A stretch of DNA of 64,000 nucleotides from Comamonadaceae bacterium 2FH. Lineage in GTDB: Bacteria; Pseudomonadota; Gammaproteobacteria; Burkholderiales; Burkholderiaceae_C. Of the stretch, positions 1-8,859 are shown one piece after another (position 1 is the stretch's first letter; every line of letters begins with the position of its first letter). The translations under genes were made by a program, and so were the position numbers. The notes beneath the pieces are model-generated. The model did no database searches. It had not been told where the DNA came from and worked only from the letters and a program-made list of their open reading frames with translations. Location of the stretch: the NCBI GenBank assembly GCA_005503335.1, contig SCMQ01000001.1, positions 62,001-126,000 on the forward strand, written 5' to 3'.

Positions 1-416
1 CGCTTCCGCTCATTCTCCCGAGCACGGGATACGGATTGAGGCGGCAGATCATGCTGGAGTTCGAGCGGGCAAACTTGCAGTATGAGGCAGTTGCCGAGAT
101 CGACTCCCTGCTGCTGGCCATGCGGTACAGCGCCAAGGGCGGCGGCGTCACCATTCAGCCCATGGCGTCGACCCAGGCCTTCGACTTACCCGAGGGGTGG
201 CGGTGCCTTCCAATATCCGACGCGCGGATGATGCGAACCAATTACCTCTACACATTGCCGATCCAAAAGCTGTCCGCAGGAGCTTCCGTGGTGCGTTCCG
301 AGCTGAAGAACGTCGTGCGCAATCTCGTGGAAAGTGGCAGCTGGAAAGGCGTCCGGTTGATCGAAGAGGCCGCCCCACGGATATCAGCGGAGGACGCCGG
401 ACGCCGCGCAGTCTGA
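1..416 (+). CDS. LysR-type transcriptional regulator, C-terminal part (5' end outside window)
   Basis: The reading frame is open from base 3 and continues to a stop at 414-416, so the gene starts upstream of the window. The visible part is the end of a LysR substrate-binding domain. It has the run LLLAMRYSAKGGGVTIQPMA, then the two-strand stretch LPIQKLSAGASVVRSELKNV and the closing helix of the regulatory domain. The DNA-binding half is not visible. The gene converges on the receptor gene that ends at 435, with 18 bp between the stops. A LysR gene beside a Bug receptor is a common Burkholderiales arrangement. The ligand is unknown. An internal TTG at 36 is a conceivable start but not credible, because family similarity continues upstream of it. 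Confidence 0.85.
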   Translation, partial: LPLILPSTGYGLRRQIMLEFERANLQYEAVAEIDSLLLAMRYSAKGGGVTIQPMASTQAFDLPEGWRCLPISDARMMRTNYLYTLPIQKLSAGASVVRSELKNVVRNLVESGSWKGVRLIEEAAPRISAEDAGRRAV

Positions 417-434
417 TGCGCTGCCGGCCAGCCG

Positions 435-1427
435 TCAGTCCATCGATGCACCTGAAGTCTTGATCCGCTCTGCCTGTCGCGGACGGTCCTTGGCAAGAAA
501 ATCGGCGAGCTCGGCAGGGGTGGATCCGACCACCCTGAAGCCAAATGGCTCCAGGTACTTCCCTTGGAACTCCGGGTCATTAAGGACTTTCCGGATTGCG
601 TCGGCGAGCTTCTCGACGACCACCACGGGGGTACCCGCCGGCGCTTGCAAGACGAAGTTGAAATCCGCTTGCACGGGGGCCACCTTCGTTTCGCTGAATA
701 CCGGGACTTGCGGCAGCGCCTTGACGCGCATGGGTGCATCTACGACCAAAGCCTTGAGCCTGCCATCATGCACATAGGGAGCCGCACCGGCCACCGCGAC
801 CCAGGCGGCTTCCACCTGGCCCGAAACGAGATCCGTGAGCAAGGGCGCGACGCCCTTGTAGGGGACGTGAATCATGTTCAGGCCGTTTTGTTTGGCGAGC
901 ATGGCCATGGGTAGATGCAGGACGCCGCCATTACCGGCCGAGGCATAGCTCACCGGCCGCGCTGCAGCGCGCGACCTCGCGAGCGCAACGAATTCCTCAA
1001 TGGAGTTCGCCGGGACGCTCGGGTTAACGACTAAGACCAAGGGCGAGGACACCAGCCTGGTGATCGGAGCGAAGTCTTTCTCAGGGTTGTAGTTCAGCTT
1101 TCTAAAGAGAAACTGATTCTGCGTGAGCGGCACTTCCGTCGACAGCAGCAGCGTGTGGCCGTCCGCGGGTGCCTTGCTGACCTGCTGGGCCGCTATGGCC
1201 TCGTTGGCGCCGGGCCTGTTGTCAATGATCACCGGCTGTTTCCAATCGCTTGTCAGGCGCGGTCCTATGGCTCGCATCAGAACGTCCGTGGGCCCCCCCG
1301 CCGGATATCCGACCACAACTGTGATCGGCTTCACGGGATAGTCCGTTGCGTTCACAGCGGAAGCTGCGAACAAGCTGGCGGCCGCAGCCGCGGATGCCAG
1401 CGCGGAAAAAATTCGTCTCCGTGTCAT
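435..1427 (-). CDS. Bug-family (TctC) periplasmic solute receptor
   Basis: A 330-residue tripartite tricarboxylate receptor (PF03401 type), likely to bind a small carboxylate in the periplasm. An N-terminal MTRRRIF stretch leads into an alanine-rich signal peptide ending near AVNA. The mature protein begins with YPVKPITVVVGYPAGGPTDVL, where the ITVVVGYPAGG beta-strand and loop are the family hallmark. The later blocks APADGHTLLL, YASAGNGG and HVPYKG are also present. The start at 1427 was chosen over a longer upstream frame because AAGGAGCAAG precedes it and the signal peptide starts there. It is last in the minus-strand operon ALDH > GMC oxidoreductase > receptor, 38 bp after the GMC stop. 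No TctA/TctB membrane genes are nearby. Confidence 0.92.
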   Translation of the reverse strand: MTRRRIFSALASAAAAASLFAASAVNATDYPVKPITVVVGYPAGGPTDVLMRAIGPRLTSDWKQPVIIDNRPGANEAIAAQQVSKAPADGHTLLLSTEVPLTQNQFLFRKLNYNPEKDFAPITRLVSSPLVLVVNPSVPANSIEEFVALARSRAAARPVSYASAGNGGVLHLPMAMLAKQNGLNMIHVPYKGVAPLLTDLVSGQVEAAWVAVAGAAPYVHDGRLKALVVDAPMRVKALPQVPVFSETKVAPVQADFNFVLQAPAGTPVVVVEKLADAIRKVLNDPEFQGKYLEPFGFRVVGSTPAELADFLAKDRPRQAERIKTSGASMD

Positions 1428-1465
1428 TGTCTTGCTCCTTCGAGATGAGAGTTGCGTGCAGAAAT

Positions 1466-3139
1466 TCAGGAGTCCGCGCACTCCGATTCCCTTCGTGGCG
1501 CCGATTGCTCGCGAGCGGTGACGGGGTGTGCCGCATCGGCCAGAACCATATCGGCGCACTTCTCGCCGATCATCATGCAGGGAACGCTGGTGTTGCCAGA
1601 GATGATGGTGGGCATGATCGAGGCGTCTGCCACGCGAAGGCCGATGATGCCATGGACGCGCAAGCGCTCGTCGACAACCGACATGGCGTCCTGTCCCATC
1701 CGGCAAGTGCCGACCATGTGCTGCGTGATCTGGCCCGACTTGCGAATGTAATCCAGGATATCCTCGTCGCTTTCCACCTTCGGACCGGGCGCTATTTCCT
1801 CGGCGATGAAGTCGCGCATCGGCGCTGCACGAGCGATATCGCGGGCACGCCGCACTGCCGCCACGGCGGTCTTCCGGTCATACTCAGTGTCGAGAAAGCG
1901 GTATCTGATGGCAGGCGGTGCGAACGGGTCTGCCGAGCGGATGTGGATCGACCCCGTGCTCTCCGTACGCTGGACGTGCGTGTACATCATGAATCCTTCG
2001 ATGTCCGACATGCGACGGCTCTTGCCCGTCTTGATGTCGATGATGTAAGGACTGACGACCATCATCACGTCGGGTTCCTTCAACTCCGGGTAGGAACGCG
2101 CGAAGACCCGCATCGAGCCATGGCCCTGGGCGATCAGGCCCTTGCGCAGGAACACCCAGCGCAGGATCTCGATGCCAAGGCGCCAGCCATGCCCCTTCCT
2201 GGCGAGTGAAATGCCCGGCTGGTTGAAGCGCCATTTCATGATGGCCGCATAGTGGTCCCTCAGGTTCTCGCCGACGCCCTTGAGCTCATGCACCACCTGA
2301 ATGCCATGCTGACGCAGGATGTCGGGATTTCCAATGCCCGAGAGCTCCAGCAATTTTGGCGTGTTCGCAGCGCCGGCTGACACGATCACCTCGCGCGTGG
2401 CGCGCACCTCGCGCATCACGTCGTTGCGTTGAAACCGAAGACCAACACACCGCTTGCCATCCAGAATCAGCGTCGTTGCCTCCGCGCCGGTGAGTATGGT
2501 CAGGTTCTTCCGCTTCCTGGCGGGCTCAAGGTATTGGGTTGCGGTGCTGTGACGCTCGCCGCGGTAGCCGGTGAGCTGCGCCATCGCCACGCCCTCTTGC
2601 GACTTTCCGCTGTAATCGGGGTTGTAGGGAATGCCCGTCGCTTGCGCCGACTTGATGAAATAGTCAAAAAACGAAGAGAGCTTCTTGCTCTCTGTGACCT
2701 TGACCGGACCATTGCGGCCACGGTACTCGTCAGAACCGATCTCGGTGCTTTCGATCTTCTTCAGATACGGCAGAACTTCCTTGTAGCTCCAGCCCGTGCA
2801 ACCCAGCTGGCTCCAGGTGTCGTAATCGAGCTTCTGCCCCCGGTTGTACACAATGGCATTGATCGCACTGCTGCCTCCGAGCAACTTGCCGCGCGGAGCA
2901 GCAATGCGTCGGTTGGCATGGGTCGGGTCGGGTTCGGACTCGTACCGCCAGTCGACGGCGGGGTTGTCGACCAGGAAGACCACGCCCAAGGGCGGGCGAG
3001 TCCAGATGTACTTGGCGCCCTTGACACCGGCCTCGAGGCACAAGACGGTGTACTTGCCATTCTCGCTGAGCCGGTTGGCCAACACACCGCCGGCGGAGCC
3101 GGAGCCCACCACGATGAAGTCGTAAGTATTTGATTGCAT
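1466..3139 (-). CDS. GMC-family FAD oxidoreductase (choline dehydrogenase-like)
   Basis: A 557-residue flavoprotein that probably oxidises an alcohol to an aldehyde. The N-terminal ADP-binding fold has the FAD motif GSGSAGG at about residues 12-18, followed by the acidic strand end LCLEAG. The GMC signature around GKLLGGSSAINAIVYNRG is intact. Near the C-terminus, HMVGTCRMG carries the putative catalytic His, and ISGNTSVPCMMIGEK carries the second conserved polar residue. The start at 3139 (MQSNTYDF) places the FAD motif where the family has it; a longer frame to 3175 adds unlike sequence. It lies 66 bp after the ALDH (3206-4693), which could oxidise its aldehyde product. The substrate is not identifiable. 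Confidence 0.93.
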   Translation of the reverse strand: MQSNTYDFIVVGSGSAGGVLANRLSENGKYTVLCLEAGVKGAKYIWTRPPLGVVFLVDNPAVDWRYESEPDPTHANRRIAAPRGKLLGGSSAINAIVYNRGQKLDYDTWSQLGCTGWSYKEVLPYLKKIESTEIGSDEYRGRNGPVKVTESKKLSSFFDYFIKSAQATGIPYNPDYSGKSQEGVAMAQLTGYRGERHSTATQYLEPARKRKNLTILTGAEATTLILDGKRCVGLRFQRNDVMREVRATREVIVSAGAANTPKLLELSGIGNPDILRQHGIQVVHELKGVGENLRDHYAAIMKWRFNQPGISLARKGHGWRLGIEILRWVFLRKGLIAQGHGSMRVFARSYPELKEPDVMMVVSPYIIDIKTGKSRRMSDIEGFMMYTHVQRTESTGSIHIRSADPFAPPAIRYRFLDTEYDRKTAVAAVRRARDIARAAPMRDFIAEEIAPGPKVESDEDILDYIRKSGQITQHMVGTCRMGQDAMSVVDERLRVHGIIGLRVADASIMPTIISGNTSVPCMMIGEKCADMVLADAAHPVTAREQSAPRRESECADS

Positions 3140-3205
3140 AAGCTGTCTTCGATTCTGAGGTCTTCGCGCAGGCACGCGCCTGCGCTGGCAAGAATGGATT
3201 GCGCG

Positions 3206-4693
3206 TCAGTCGCCGTTGATGCAAACGCTCTTTTCGTAGAGGAAGCTTTCGATGTGGTCGCGGCCGCCCTTGACACCGTAGCCGCTCTGCTTGAAACCGC
3301 TGAAGCCCACCGCCGGATCAGCAAGGCCGTAGCAATTGACCCAGAGCTTGCCCGCCTTGAGGCCATGGATCGATTTGAGCATCGTGGCAACATTGCTCGT
3401 CCACACTGCGCCGCCCAGGCCGTAGATCGTGTCGTTGGCCAGCGCCAGCGCTTCGTCAACCGTGTCAAACGGGATCACCGAGGCGACCGGCCCGAAGATC
3501 TCCTCGCGGGCGATGCGCATGTCGTTAGTGACTTGATTGAACACCGTCGGCTCAACGAAATAACCTTCGGACAGACCGCCACCCAAACGATTTCCGCCGG
3601 CCACGAGCCGCGCGCCTTCGTCGCTACCAATCGTCATGTAGTCGAGCACCCGCTCCATCTGTTTCTTCGAAACGACTGGGCCGAGCTGGGTCGCCGGGTC
3701 GAACGGGTCTCCCACCTTGATCTTCTTGGTGAACTCGACCATGCGCGCCACGAACTCTTCCTGGATCGAGCGCTGCACGAAGACACGGGTACCTGCCGAG
3801 CAGATCTGTCCGGTGTTGTGGTAAACACCCATCGCCGCCCCCGGCACCGCCTTTTCGAGATCGGCGTCGGCGAAAATGATGTCGGGCGACTTGCCGCCCA
3901 GCTCGACCTGCACACGCTTCATGTTGCTCGCCGAGGCCTTGATGATCTCGCGCCCGGTGGCGGTCGACCCGGTGAAGGCGATGCGGTCGACATCCATGTG
4001 CGAGGCCAACGCCGCGCCCGCCTCCGCGCCATAACCGGTGACGATGTTGACCACGCCCGGCGGCACACCGGCGTCCATCAACAGCTCGGCGGTGCGCAGC
4101 GCGGTCAGCGATGCGTCTTCTGCGGTCTTGATCACGGTGGTGCACCCCGTGGCCAGCGTACCGCCCATGGTCCACCACATGCTGATCATCGGCCCGTTCC
4201 ACGGGATGATGCTGCCAACCACGCCAATCGGCGCTTTCAGCGTCAGCGTCGTGTAGTTGCCCGGCAGCGAGTTAGGGATGGTCGTGCCGGTGTAGTTCAG
4301 CGCCTGGGCGGCGAAATACTTCACGGTCTGCAACACGCCGTTCTTCATCGCCTTGGTGCGAGAAAATGGCGCGCCCATGTCGAGAGATTCGAGCGTGGCA
4401 AGCTCCTCGAAGTTGGCCTCCAGCACATCCGCGACCTTGAGCATCAGCATGTAGCGCTGGTGCGGGGTAAATCGGCTCCACGGGCCCTCGAAGGCCCGGC
4501 GGGCAGCGGAAACCGCCAGATCGACATCCTCCTTGCGGCCGCGTGCCAGCGTCGCCAGCACCTGACCGGTGGCCGGATTGAAAGTCTCGATGCTTTCGCC
4601 AGACACGGACGGCCGCCACTTTCCGTCGATGAAGTGGTGCTTGTCCCTGCTGGACAGAAACGGTGTCGAAACCTCCGATGACTTTGCTTCCAT
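3206..4693 (-). CDS. NAD(P)-dependent aldehyde dehydrogenase
   Basis: A 495-residue ALDH-superfamily enzyme (PF00171), aldehyde to carboxylate. FIDGKWRPSVSGESIETFNP opens the fold. The Rossmann part has IPWNGP and FTGSTATG; the catalytic Glu lies in ELGGKSPDIIF and the nucleophilic Cys in NTGQICSAGTR, near residue 300. EEIFGPVASVIPF is also present. The ATG at 4693 is chosen because AAAGGAGCAGTC directly precedes it; upstream ATGs lack such a site. It is the first gene of an operon with the GMC oxidoreductase and the Bug receptor. The closest paralogue in the window is 44674-46164, which shares the LATLARG and NCYGLxDPAVGF stretches. Confidence 0.95.
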   Translation of the reverse strand: MEAKSSEVSTPFLSSRDKHHFIDGKWRPSVSGESIETFNPATGQVLATLARGRKEDVDLAVSAARRAFEGPWSRFTPHQRYMLMLKVADVLEANFEELATLESLDMGAPFSRTKAMKNGVLQTVKYFAAQALNYTGTTIPNSLPGNYTTLTLKAPIGVVGSIIPWNGPMISMWWTMGGTLATGCTTVIKTAEDASLTALRTAELLMDAGVPPGVVNIVTGYGAEAGAALASHMDVDRIAFTGSTATGREIIKASASNMKRVQVELGGKSPDIIFADADLEKAVPGAAMGVYHNTGQICSAGTRVFVQRSIQEEFVARMVEFTKKIKVGDPFDPATQLGPVVSKKQMERVLDYMTIGSDEGARLVAGGNRLGGGLSEGYFVEPTVFNQVTNDMRIAREEIFGPVASVIPFDTVDEALALANDTIYGLGGAVWTSNVATMLKSIHGLKAGKLWVNCYGLADPAVGFSGFKQSGYGVKGGRDHIESFLYEKSVCINGD

Positions 4694-4858
4694 GACTGCT
4701 CCTTTCATTTCGCTTACTTCCATGCGGGCAGTGTAGGAGCCCAATGGCATATTGAGGAAATACTGTTTTCCGAGCAGAGCCATCGCGGCAACTTATGGTC
4801 CGAGTCCCATCGCCGGCGCAGCCGCTCGGGTGCCTGCCGGTAGGCAGGGGATCCAGAC

Positions 4859-5938
4859 CTACGTCTTCGACGACTGCCCAAGGGATTCAGGCAAGCGGTA
4901 CGCGCGGATCGCCGTTCCTGCGAACAGGTCTGACTTTTCGGCTTCGGAGTACCCATCCGTCAGCCTCTTGAATGTGTTCCATAACACGCGCGCGGAGCAT
5001 CCGCACTTGTCCGGCGGGAAATTTGACTCGAACATCGAGCGGGCGGACCCAAAGGCCTCAATGCAAGTCTCCACATATGGCTTCCAACTTCGGGCAAGCT
5101 CAAGGGAGTCTGGCGGAAAATCGCGGTCGATAAAGTCGGAGCCGTGAAGCCGCGAGTTGAATCCACCGATCTTCACCATGACGTTTGGACGACGCGCCAG
5201 TGCTTTGATCGACCGACTCCACTGTGCGATTGCTTCTCCACGGTGCATGGCGTACGGCCCTGTGAGAGCGAGGCCACCCGCATGGTCGACAATCACCTTG
5301 GTCTCCGGAAATGCGTCCACCAAGTCAATCAGCTGGGGGAGTTGCGGGTGATAGACCCAAGCGTCGAAAGTAAGTTCATATTTGGAAAGCCTGCTGAATC
5401 CTTCTCGGAAGCGGCGATCCAACAAGAGATCTTTCGGAGGTGGATTCATCAGGACATTGACTTCAGGGGTCGCGTCCCATGCAGCCATGTGTCGAATCCC
5501 GCGCAGCCGGTCCGGCGCACGTCGGAGATGCTCTTGCATCACCTCTTCGGCAAAGGCGCCGAGCGTGAGGTCGACCTTGGCGACGATCCCTGCGCACGCG
5601 CGAGCGGGACCGTAGTGGCCGCTTGCGAAGCTGGCTGCAACACCATTGGCATACTCGACTTCACCGACGCTCTGGAAGCGTGGGTCACCATTGGCGCGAT
5701 ACATGGACGAGCATTCGACGTAAACCGTCCCCCGAATATGGTGTCCGCAGTTGATGTCCTGGAGCAGCTCGGGGAGAAGGTACGGCGAAGCCCTGTGCCA
5801 GAGGTGGTGATGCGGATCGACGATCGGGCGCTTCGGGTCGATGACATCTTCCGTGCGCAACCCCAACCATTCGTCGTCGACGAACAGCTGAGGCGGAATG
5901 CCCCGTTGGGGCTTGCTTTTCTCCTTGGGCGGGTTCAC
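4859..5938 (-). CDS. Amidohydrolase-2 family hydrolase (TIM barrel; dicarboxylate-lactonase/fuconolactonase-like)
   Basis: A 359-residue metal-dependent hydrolase of the PF04909 group. The metal-binding signature IVDPHHHLWH is at about residues 39-48. A second conserved block, KVIVDHAGG, and the C-terminal RSMFESNFPPDK (closing acidic residue) follow. Relatives hydrolyse lactones or decarboxylate aromatic acids; the actual reaction here is unknown. The start is GTG at 5938 with AAGGA about 9 bp upstream. It lies downstream of the receptor gene (6086-7081) on the same strand with a 147-bp gap, so cotranscription is plausible. Confidence 0.88.
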   Translation of the reverse strand: MNPPKEKSKPQRGIPPQLFVDDEWLGLRTEDVIDPKRPIVDPHHHLWHRASPYLLPELLQDINCGHHIRGTVYVECSSMYRANGDPRFQSVGEVEYANGVAASFASGHYGPARACAGIVAKVDLTLGAFAEEVMQEHLRRAPDRLRGIRHMAAWDATPEVNVLMNPPPKDLLLDRRFREGFSRLSKYELTFDAWVYHPQLPQLIDLVDAFPETKVIVDHAGGLALTGPYAMHRGEAIAQWSRSIKALARRPNVMVKIGGFNSRLHGSDFIDRDFPPDSLELARSWKPYVETCIEAFGSARSMFESNFPPDKCGCSARVLWNTFKRLTDGYSEAEKSDLFAGTAIRAYRLPESLGQSSKT

Positions 5939-6085
5939 ACGCCGATTCCTTGTAGTTGGCTGTCCCCCTGAGGGAGGGAACCCGCGTCCGCTACCCCCAG
6001 CCGATGCGCCTTGCTGTACTCCCCCGGAGAAGCAGTTGCCACTCCCCTGAGGTGTCGGGGTGCGGCTGAGCCTGCACTGGGACGG

Positions 6086-7081
6086 TCAGAACTCAATCTT
6101 GACGTTGTTGCCTACCTTGCGCCACTTCGCGATTTCCTTCTCCACGAAAGACTGGAACTGGTGAGGCGTGGCGGGCATCGGATCGATGAAGTAGTTTTGA
6201 AGCTGAGTCACCAGGTCCGGTTGCGCAGAGATCTGGTTGATCGCCCGATTGAGCTTGTCGATGATCGGCGCGGGCAATCCCGTAGGACCAACTAGTCCAT
6301 AGTATGTAAAAGGCCCGATGCTCTCGAGATCCTTGACGCCCGTCTCAGAGGCGCTCGGCACGTTAGGAAGGAACGACAGCCGCTTCGCATTGATCGCCAT
6401 CAGCGGCCTGACCTTGTTGGCCTCCGCAAGTGGCGCCATGGCACGGCCGAGAGTGAAGGCCACTTGTACCGTTCCAGCGGCCACCTCCCGTGCAGCTTCG
6501 GGATCCGACTTGAACGGGACGTGAAACAGCTTGGCTCCTGTGAGGTTCATGAAGAACTCGGCGCCAAGGTGTCCTGCCGAGCCGACACCAGCCGTACCAT
6601 AGCTCAGCTTGTTGGGATTCTCCTTCGAATAGGTGATCAGCTCACCGACCGTCCGTACGGGAACATCCGGGTGTACGTAAATCATGCCACCTGCTGTCCC
6701 GAGATGCCCAATGAAGCTGAAAGCCTTCAGAGGGTCGTAGGGCAGGTCTTTGCGGATCCCCGGCCCTTGCGACAGCGAACTTCCGGTTGCCAGATAGATC
6801 GTATGACCATCGGCCGGGGACATCTGTAAGGTGCGGATCGCATTGATCTGGCCGGCGCCCGGCTTGTTTTCGACATATACAGTCTGCCCGAGAACTTCCG
6901 AGAGCTTCTGGGCATACAGGCGAGCCAGTGCATCCGCACTGCTCCCTGCAGCGAAGCCGACGATCAGCCGGAGTGGGCGAGTCGGATACGCGGTGTCGCT
7001 GGCAGCTTGCGCCATGGATACAGTAGGAACGACAAGCGCAGCGGCGATCACGAGAATCGAACGGATGGATTTCAGAAACAT
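6086..7081 (-). CDS. Bug-family (TctC) periplasmic solute receptor
   Basis: A 331-residue receptor. Residues 1-27 form a Sec signal peptide (hydrophobic SILVIAAALVVPTVSMAQA). The mature protein starts with the family block YPTRPLRLIVGFAAGSSAD, followed by VENKPGAGQ, SPADGHTIYLATGSS, YGTAGVGSAGHLGAE and HVPFKSD. It is transcribed with the amidohydrolase 4859-5938. A LysR remnant (7134-7398) sits upstream on the same strand, so an ancestral dedicated regulator may have been lost. No strong Shine-Dalgarno precedes the ATG at 7081. Confidence 0.92.
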   Translation of the reverse strand: MFLKSIRSILVIAAALVVPTVSMAQAASDTAYPTRPLRLIVGFAAGSSADALARLYAQKLSEVLGQTVYVENKPGAGQINAIRTLQMSPADGHTIYLATGSSLSQGPGIRKDLPYDPLKAFSFIGHLGTAGGMIYVHPDVPVRTVGELITYSKENPNKLSYGTAGVGSAGHLGAEFFMNLTGAKLFHVPFKSDPEAAREVAAGTVQVAFTLGRAMAPLAEANKVRPLMAINAKRLSFLPNVPSASETGVKDLESIGPFTYYGLVGPTGLPAPIIDKLNRAINQISAQPDLVTQLQNYFIDPMPATPHQFQSFVEKEIAKWRKVGNNVKIEF

Positions 7082-7133
7082 TTTGATTATCCCAGTTGAT
7101 GATGATCTAGTTGAACGACCGATTGCGGATACG

Positions 7134-7398
7134 CTATGAGGGGTTGCTGCGCCTCAAACGTCGCAGCGCCGCGCTCGCGACGACCAGTTGTCCCGCTTGC
7201 ATGCGTTGCAGGCTGCGGCAGCCGCCAAGGGGCAGGCGACATCCCCAACGAATGCTTGGGTGCTGAGAGGCGTCGACTGCCGGCGGAGAGCGTGCTACGG
7301 AACCTCTTGGCGGCAGCGGACAATGACCCTGTCTCCGTGCAGAGCACGACCAGCCGGATCGACGTCAGGTCGGCCCTGGCGATGTTGATAACGTGCAT
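7134..7398 (-). pseudogene. LysR-type regulator, 5' remnant
   Basis: From the ATG at 7398 the frame reads ADLTSIRLVVLCTETGSLS and AAAKRFRSTLSAGSRRL. This is the beginning of a LysR helix-turn-helix, although the recognition part is altered. After about 50 codons the similarity moves to another frame, which reads RMQAGQLVVASAALRRLRRS and then stops. The rest of the gene, including the whole sensor domain, is missing. The remnant lies between the receptor 6086-7081 and the SDR 7607-8380. Nothing else recognisable was seen in 7400-7606. Confidence 0.65.
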
Positions 7399-7606
7399 CG
7401 CGTCGATGTCTCCAGTACACGGCGCCCGAGTCTTCGGGCACACCTTTATGAGGGCGTACTGTGACGCGGGTTGACTGGCTTGAGAACTACTGTTTTCTTA
7501 GAGGCCCCATAGCGCAGCGATATGGGGCGATCCGGACCCAGGACCTCGCCTGACGCGGGAACACGAAGTAGCCCGTACGGCGCGAGGCCGCGGGCTTGCA
7601 GGATCG

Positions 7607-8380
7607 TCAGATCCCGGCCGTCTGGCCACCGTCCACGACCATGGCGTGACCGGTGGTAAAGCCTGCTTCTTCGGAGCATAGCCAGAGCACGGTGGCTGCG
7701 ATCTCCTCGGGTTTTCCCATGCGCCCGATCGGCTCTTGGGCGATCACGCGGGCTCGGCCTTCTTCGGTGCCTCCCGTGAACCGCTCGATCATCGGCGTGT
7801 CGATGATGCCGGGGCACACCGCGTTCACTCGAATGTTCGACTTCGCGTACTCGAGTGCCGCCACCTTGCTGAGTACCGTCACGCCAAACTTGGCGGAGCA
7901 ATATGCGCCCTGGCCGCGGATTGCCATGATCCCGGCCCCCGAGGAGGTGTTCACGATCGCCCCGCCGCCGGACTTCAGCATCAGCGGGATCTGATACTTC
8001 ATACAGAGGAAAACGCTGCGCAGGTTGATGCGGATGACGCGATCAAACTCCTCCTCAGCGAGGTCTGCTATTTGTGCCACTGGCTGTTCGGAGCCGGCAT
8101 TGTTGAACGCCGCGTCCAGTCGGCCGAACGTCTGAATGGTCTTGTCTAGAGCCGCCTTGATGTCCTCACCGCGCGACACATCGCATTTGACCGCCAGTGC
8201 CTGGCCGCCGAGCTCTTTGATCATGTGGGCGGTATCCTGGCTGCCCTTTTCCGAGATGTCGGCGATCACCACGCTGGCGCCCTCGCGCGCGAAGGCAAGC
8301 GCCGTCGCGCGCCCAATGCCATTGGCTGCACCGGTCACGAACGCCACTTTGCCTGCGTATCTTCCGTTTATCTTCGCCAT
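7607..8380 (-). CDS. Short-chain dehydrogenase/reductase (classical SDR)
   Basis: A 257-residue NAD(P)-dependent oxidoreductase. The cofactor loop TGAANGIG is near residue 15, NNAGSEQ near 90, the Ser at NTSSGAG, and the catalytic YxxxK as AYCSAKFG. The C-terminus [10 protein letters not shown] is typical. The start at 8380 is preceded by AAAGGAAGACGAC; a much longer open frame upstream (to 8824) contains a different, broken small gene and is not part of this protein. It is the last gene of the minus-strand sugar-uptake cluster. Oxidation of a sugar or polyol is a reasonable inference, but the substrate is unproven. Confidence 0.93.
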   Translation of the reverse strand: MAKINGRYAGKVAFVTGAANGIGRATALAFAREGASVVIADISEKGSQDTAHMIKELGGQALAVKCDVSRGEDIKAALDKTIQTFGRLDAAFNNAGSEQPVAQIADLAEEEFDRVIRINLRSVFLCMKYQIPLMLKSGGGAIVNTSSGAGIMAIRGQGAYCSAKFGVTVLSKVAALEYAKSNIRVNAVCPGIIDTPMIERFTGGTEEGRARVIAQEPIGRMGKPEEIAATVLWLCSEEAGFTTGHAMVVDGGQTAGI

Positions 8381-8463
8381 GTCGTCTTCCTTTGACTCTT
8401 CACGTTGCTTGTTCGGGCTGGGCTGTGGCCGAGTTCCCGGTGAGCCGCGAACTGCTTCGGACT

Positions 8464-8809
8464 TCAGGCCATTTCCTTGCTTTCGACCGGCAGGACCTCG
8501 TCGACCTGTACCGACACGATGACAGGGGGTTTTTTTCCCTTGGGGCCCCAGGTGCGCATGCGCGTTGGGCGCTCGCCGCTCGATGGGGCGAACCCGAAGA
8601 GGCGACAGGGCGTTCCGTCCGGCATGAATCCGATACCCGGGAGTCGATGCGCAGCAGCGACGCGGATCGATCAAGTCGCGATGCATGTCGTTCCGCAGCA
8701 TGCCGACCCCCTTGTGCGTTTGTTCGATGAGATCTTCCTGCACTTCGCGCAGCTGTTCCTCGAAACCAGGATTTGCCAGGGCGACGGTGGCAGCGGAAGG
8801 TTCCGACAT
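8464..8809 (-). pseudogene. Small gene of unknown function with a frameshift
   Basis: An ATG at 8809 follows a strong ribosome site (GAGGAGAGCCGGC). It opens with [16 protein letters not shown] and a charged helical stretch [18 protein letters not shown]. Coding character then moves to another frame at about 8655-8672, reading [20 protein letters not shown] and ending in [15 protein letters not shown] with a stop at 8464-8466. Restored, it would be about 115 residues. I do not recognise the family. It fills the gap between the ABC permease and the SDR, on the same strand. It could be a real gene if the frameshift is a sequencing error. Confidence 0.45.
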
Positions 8810-8859
8810 GCCGGCTCTCCTCATACGAGATTGAACTCAAACGCGGCTTCTTGAGCTGG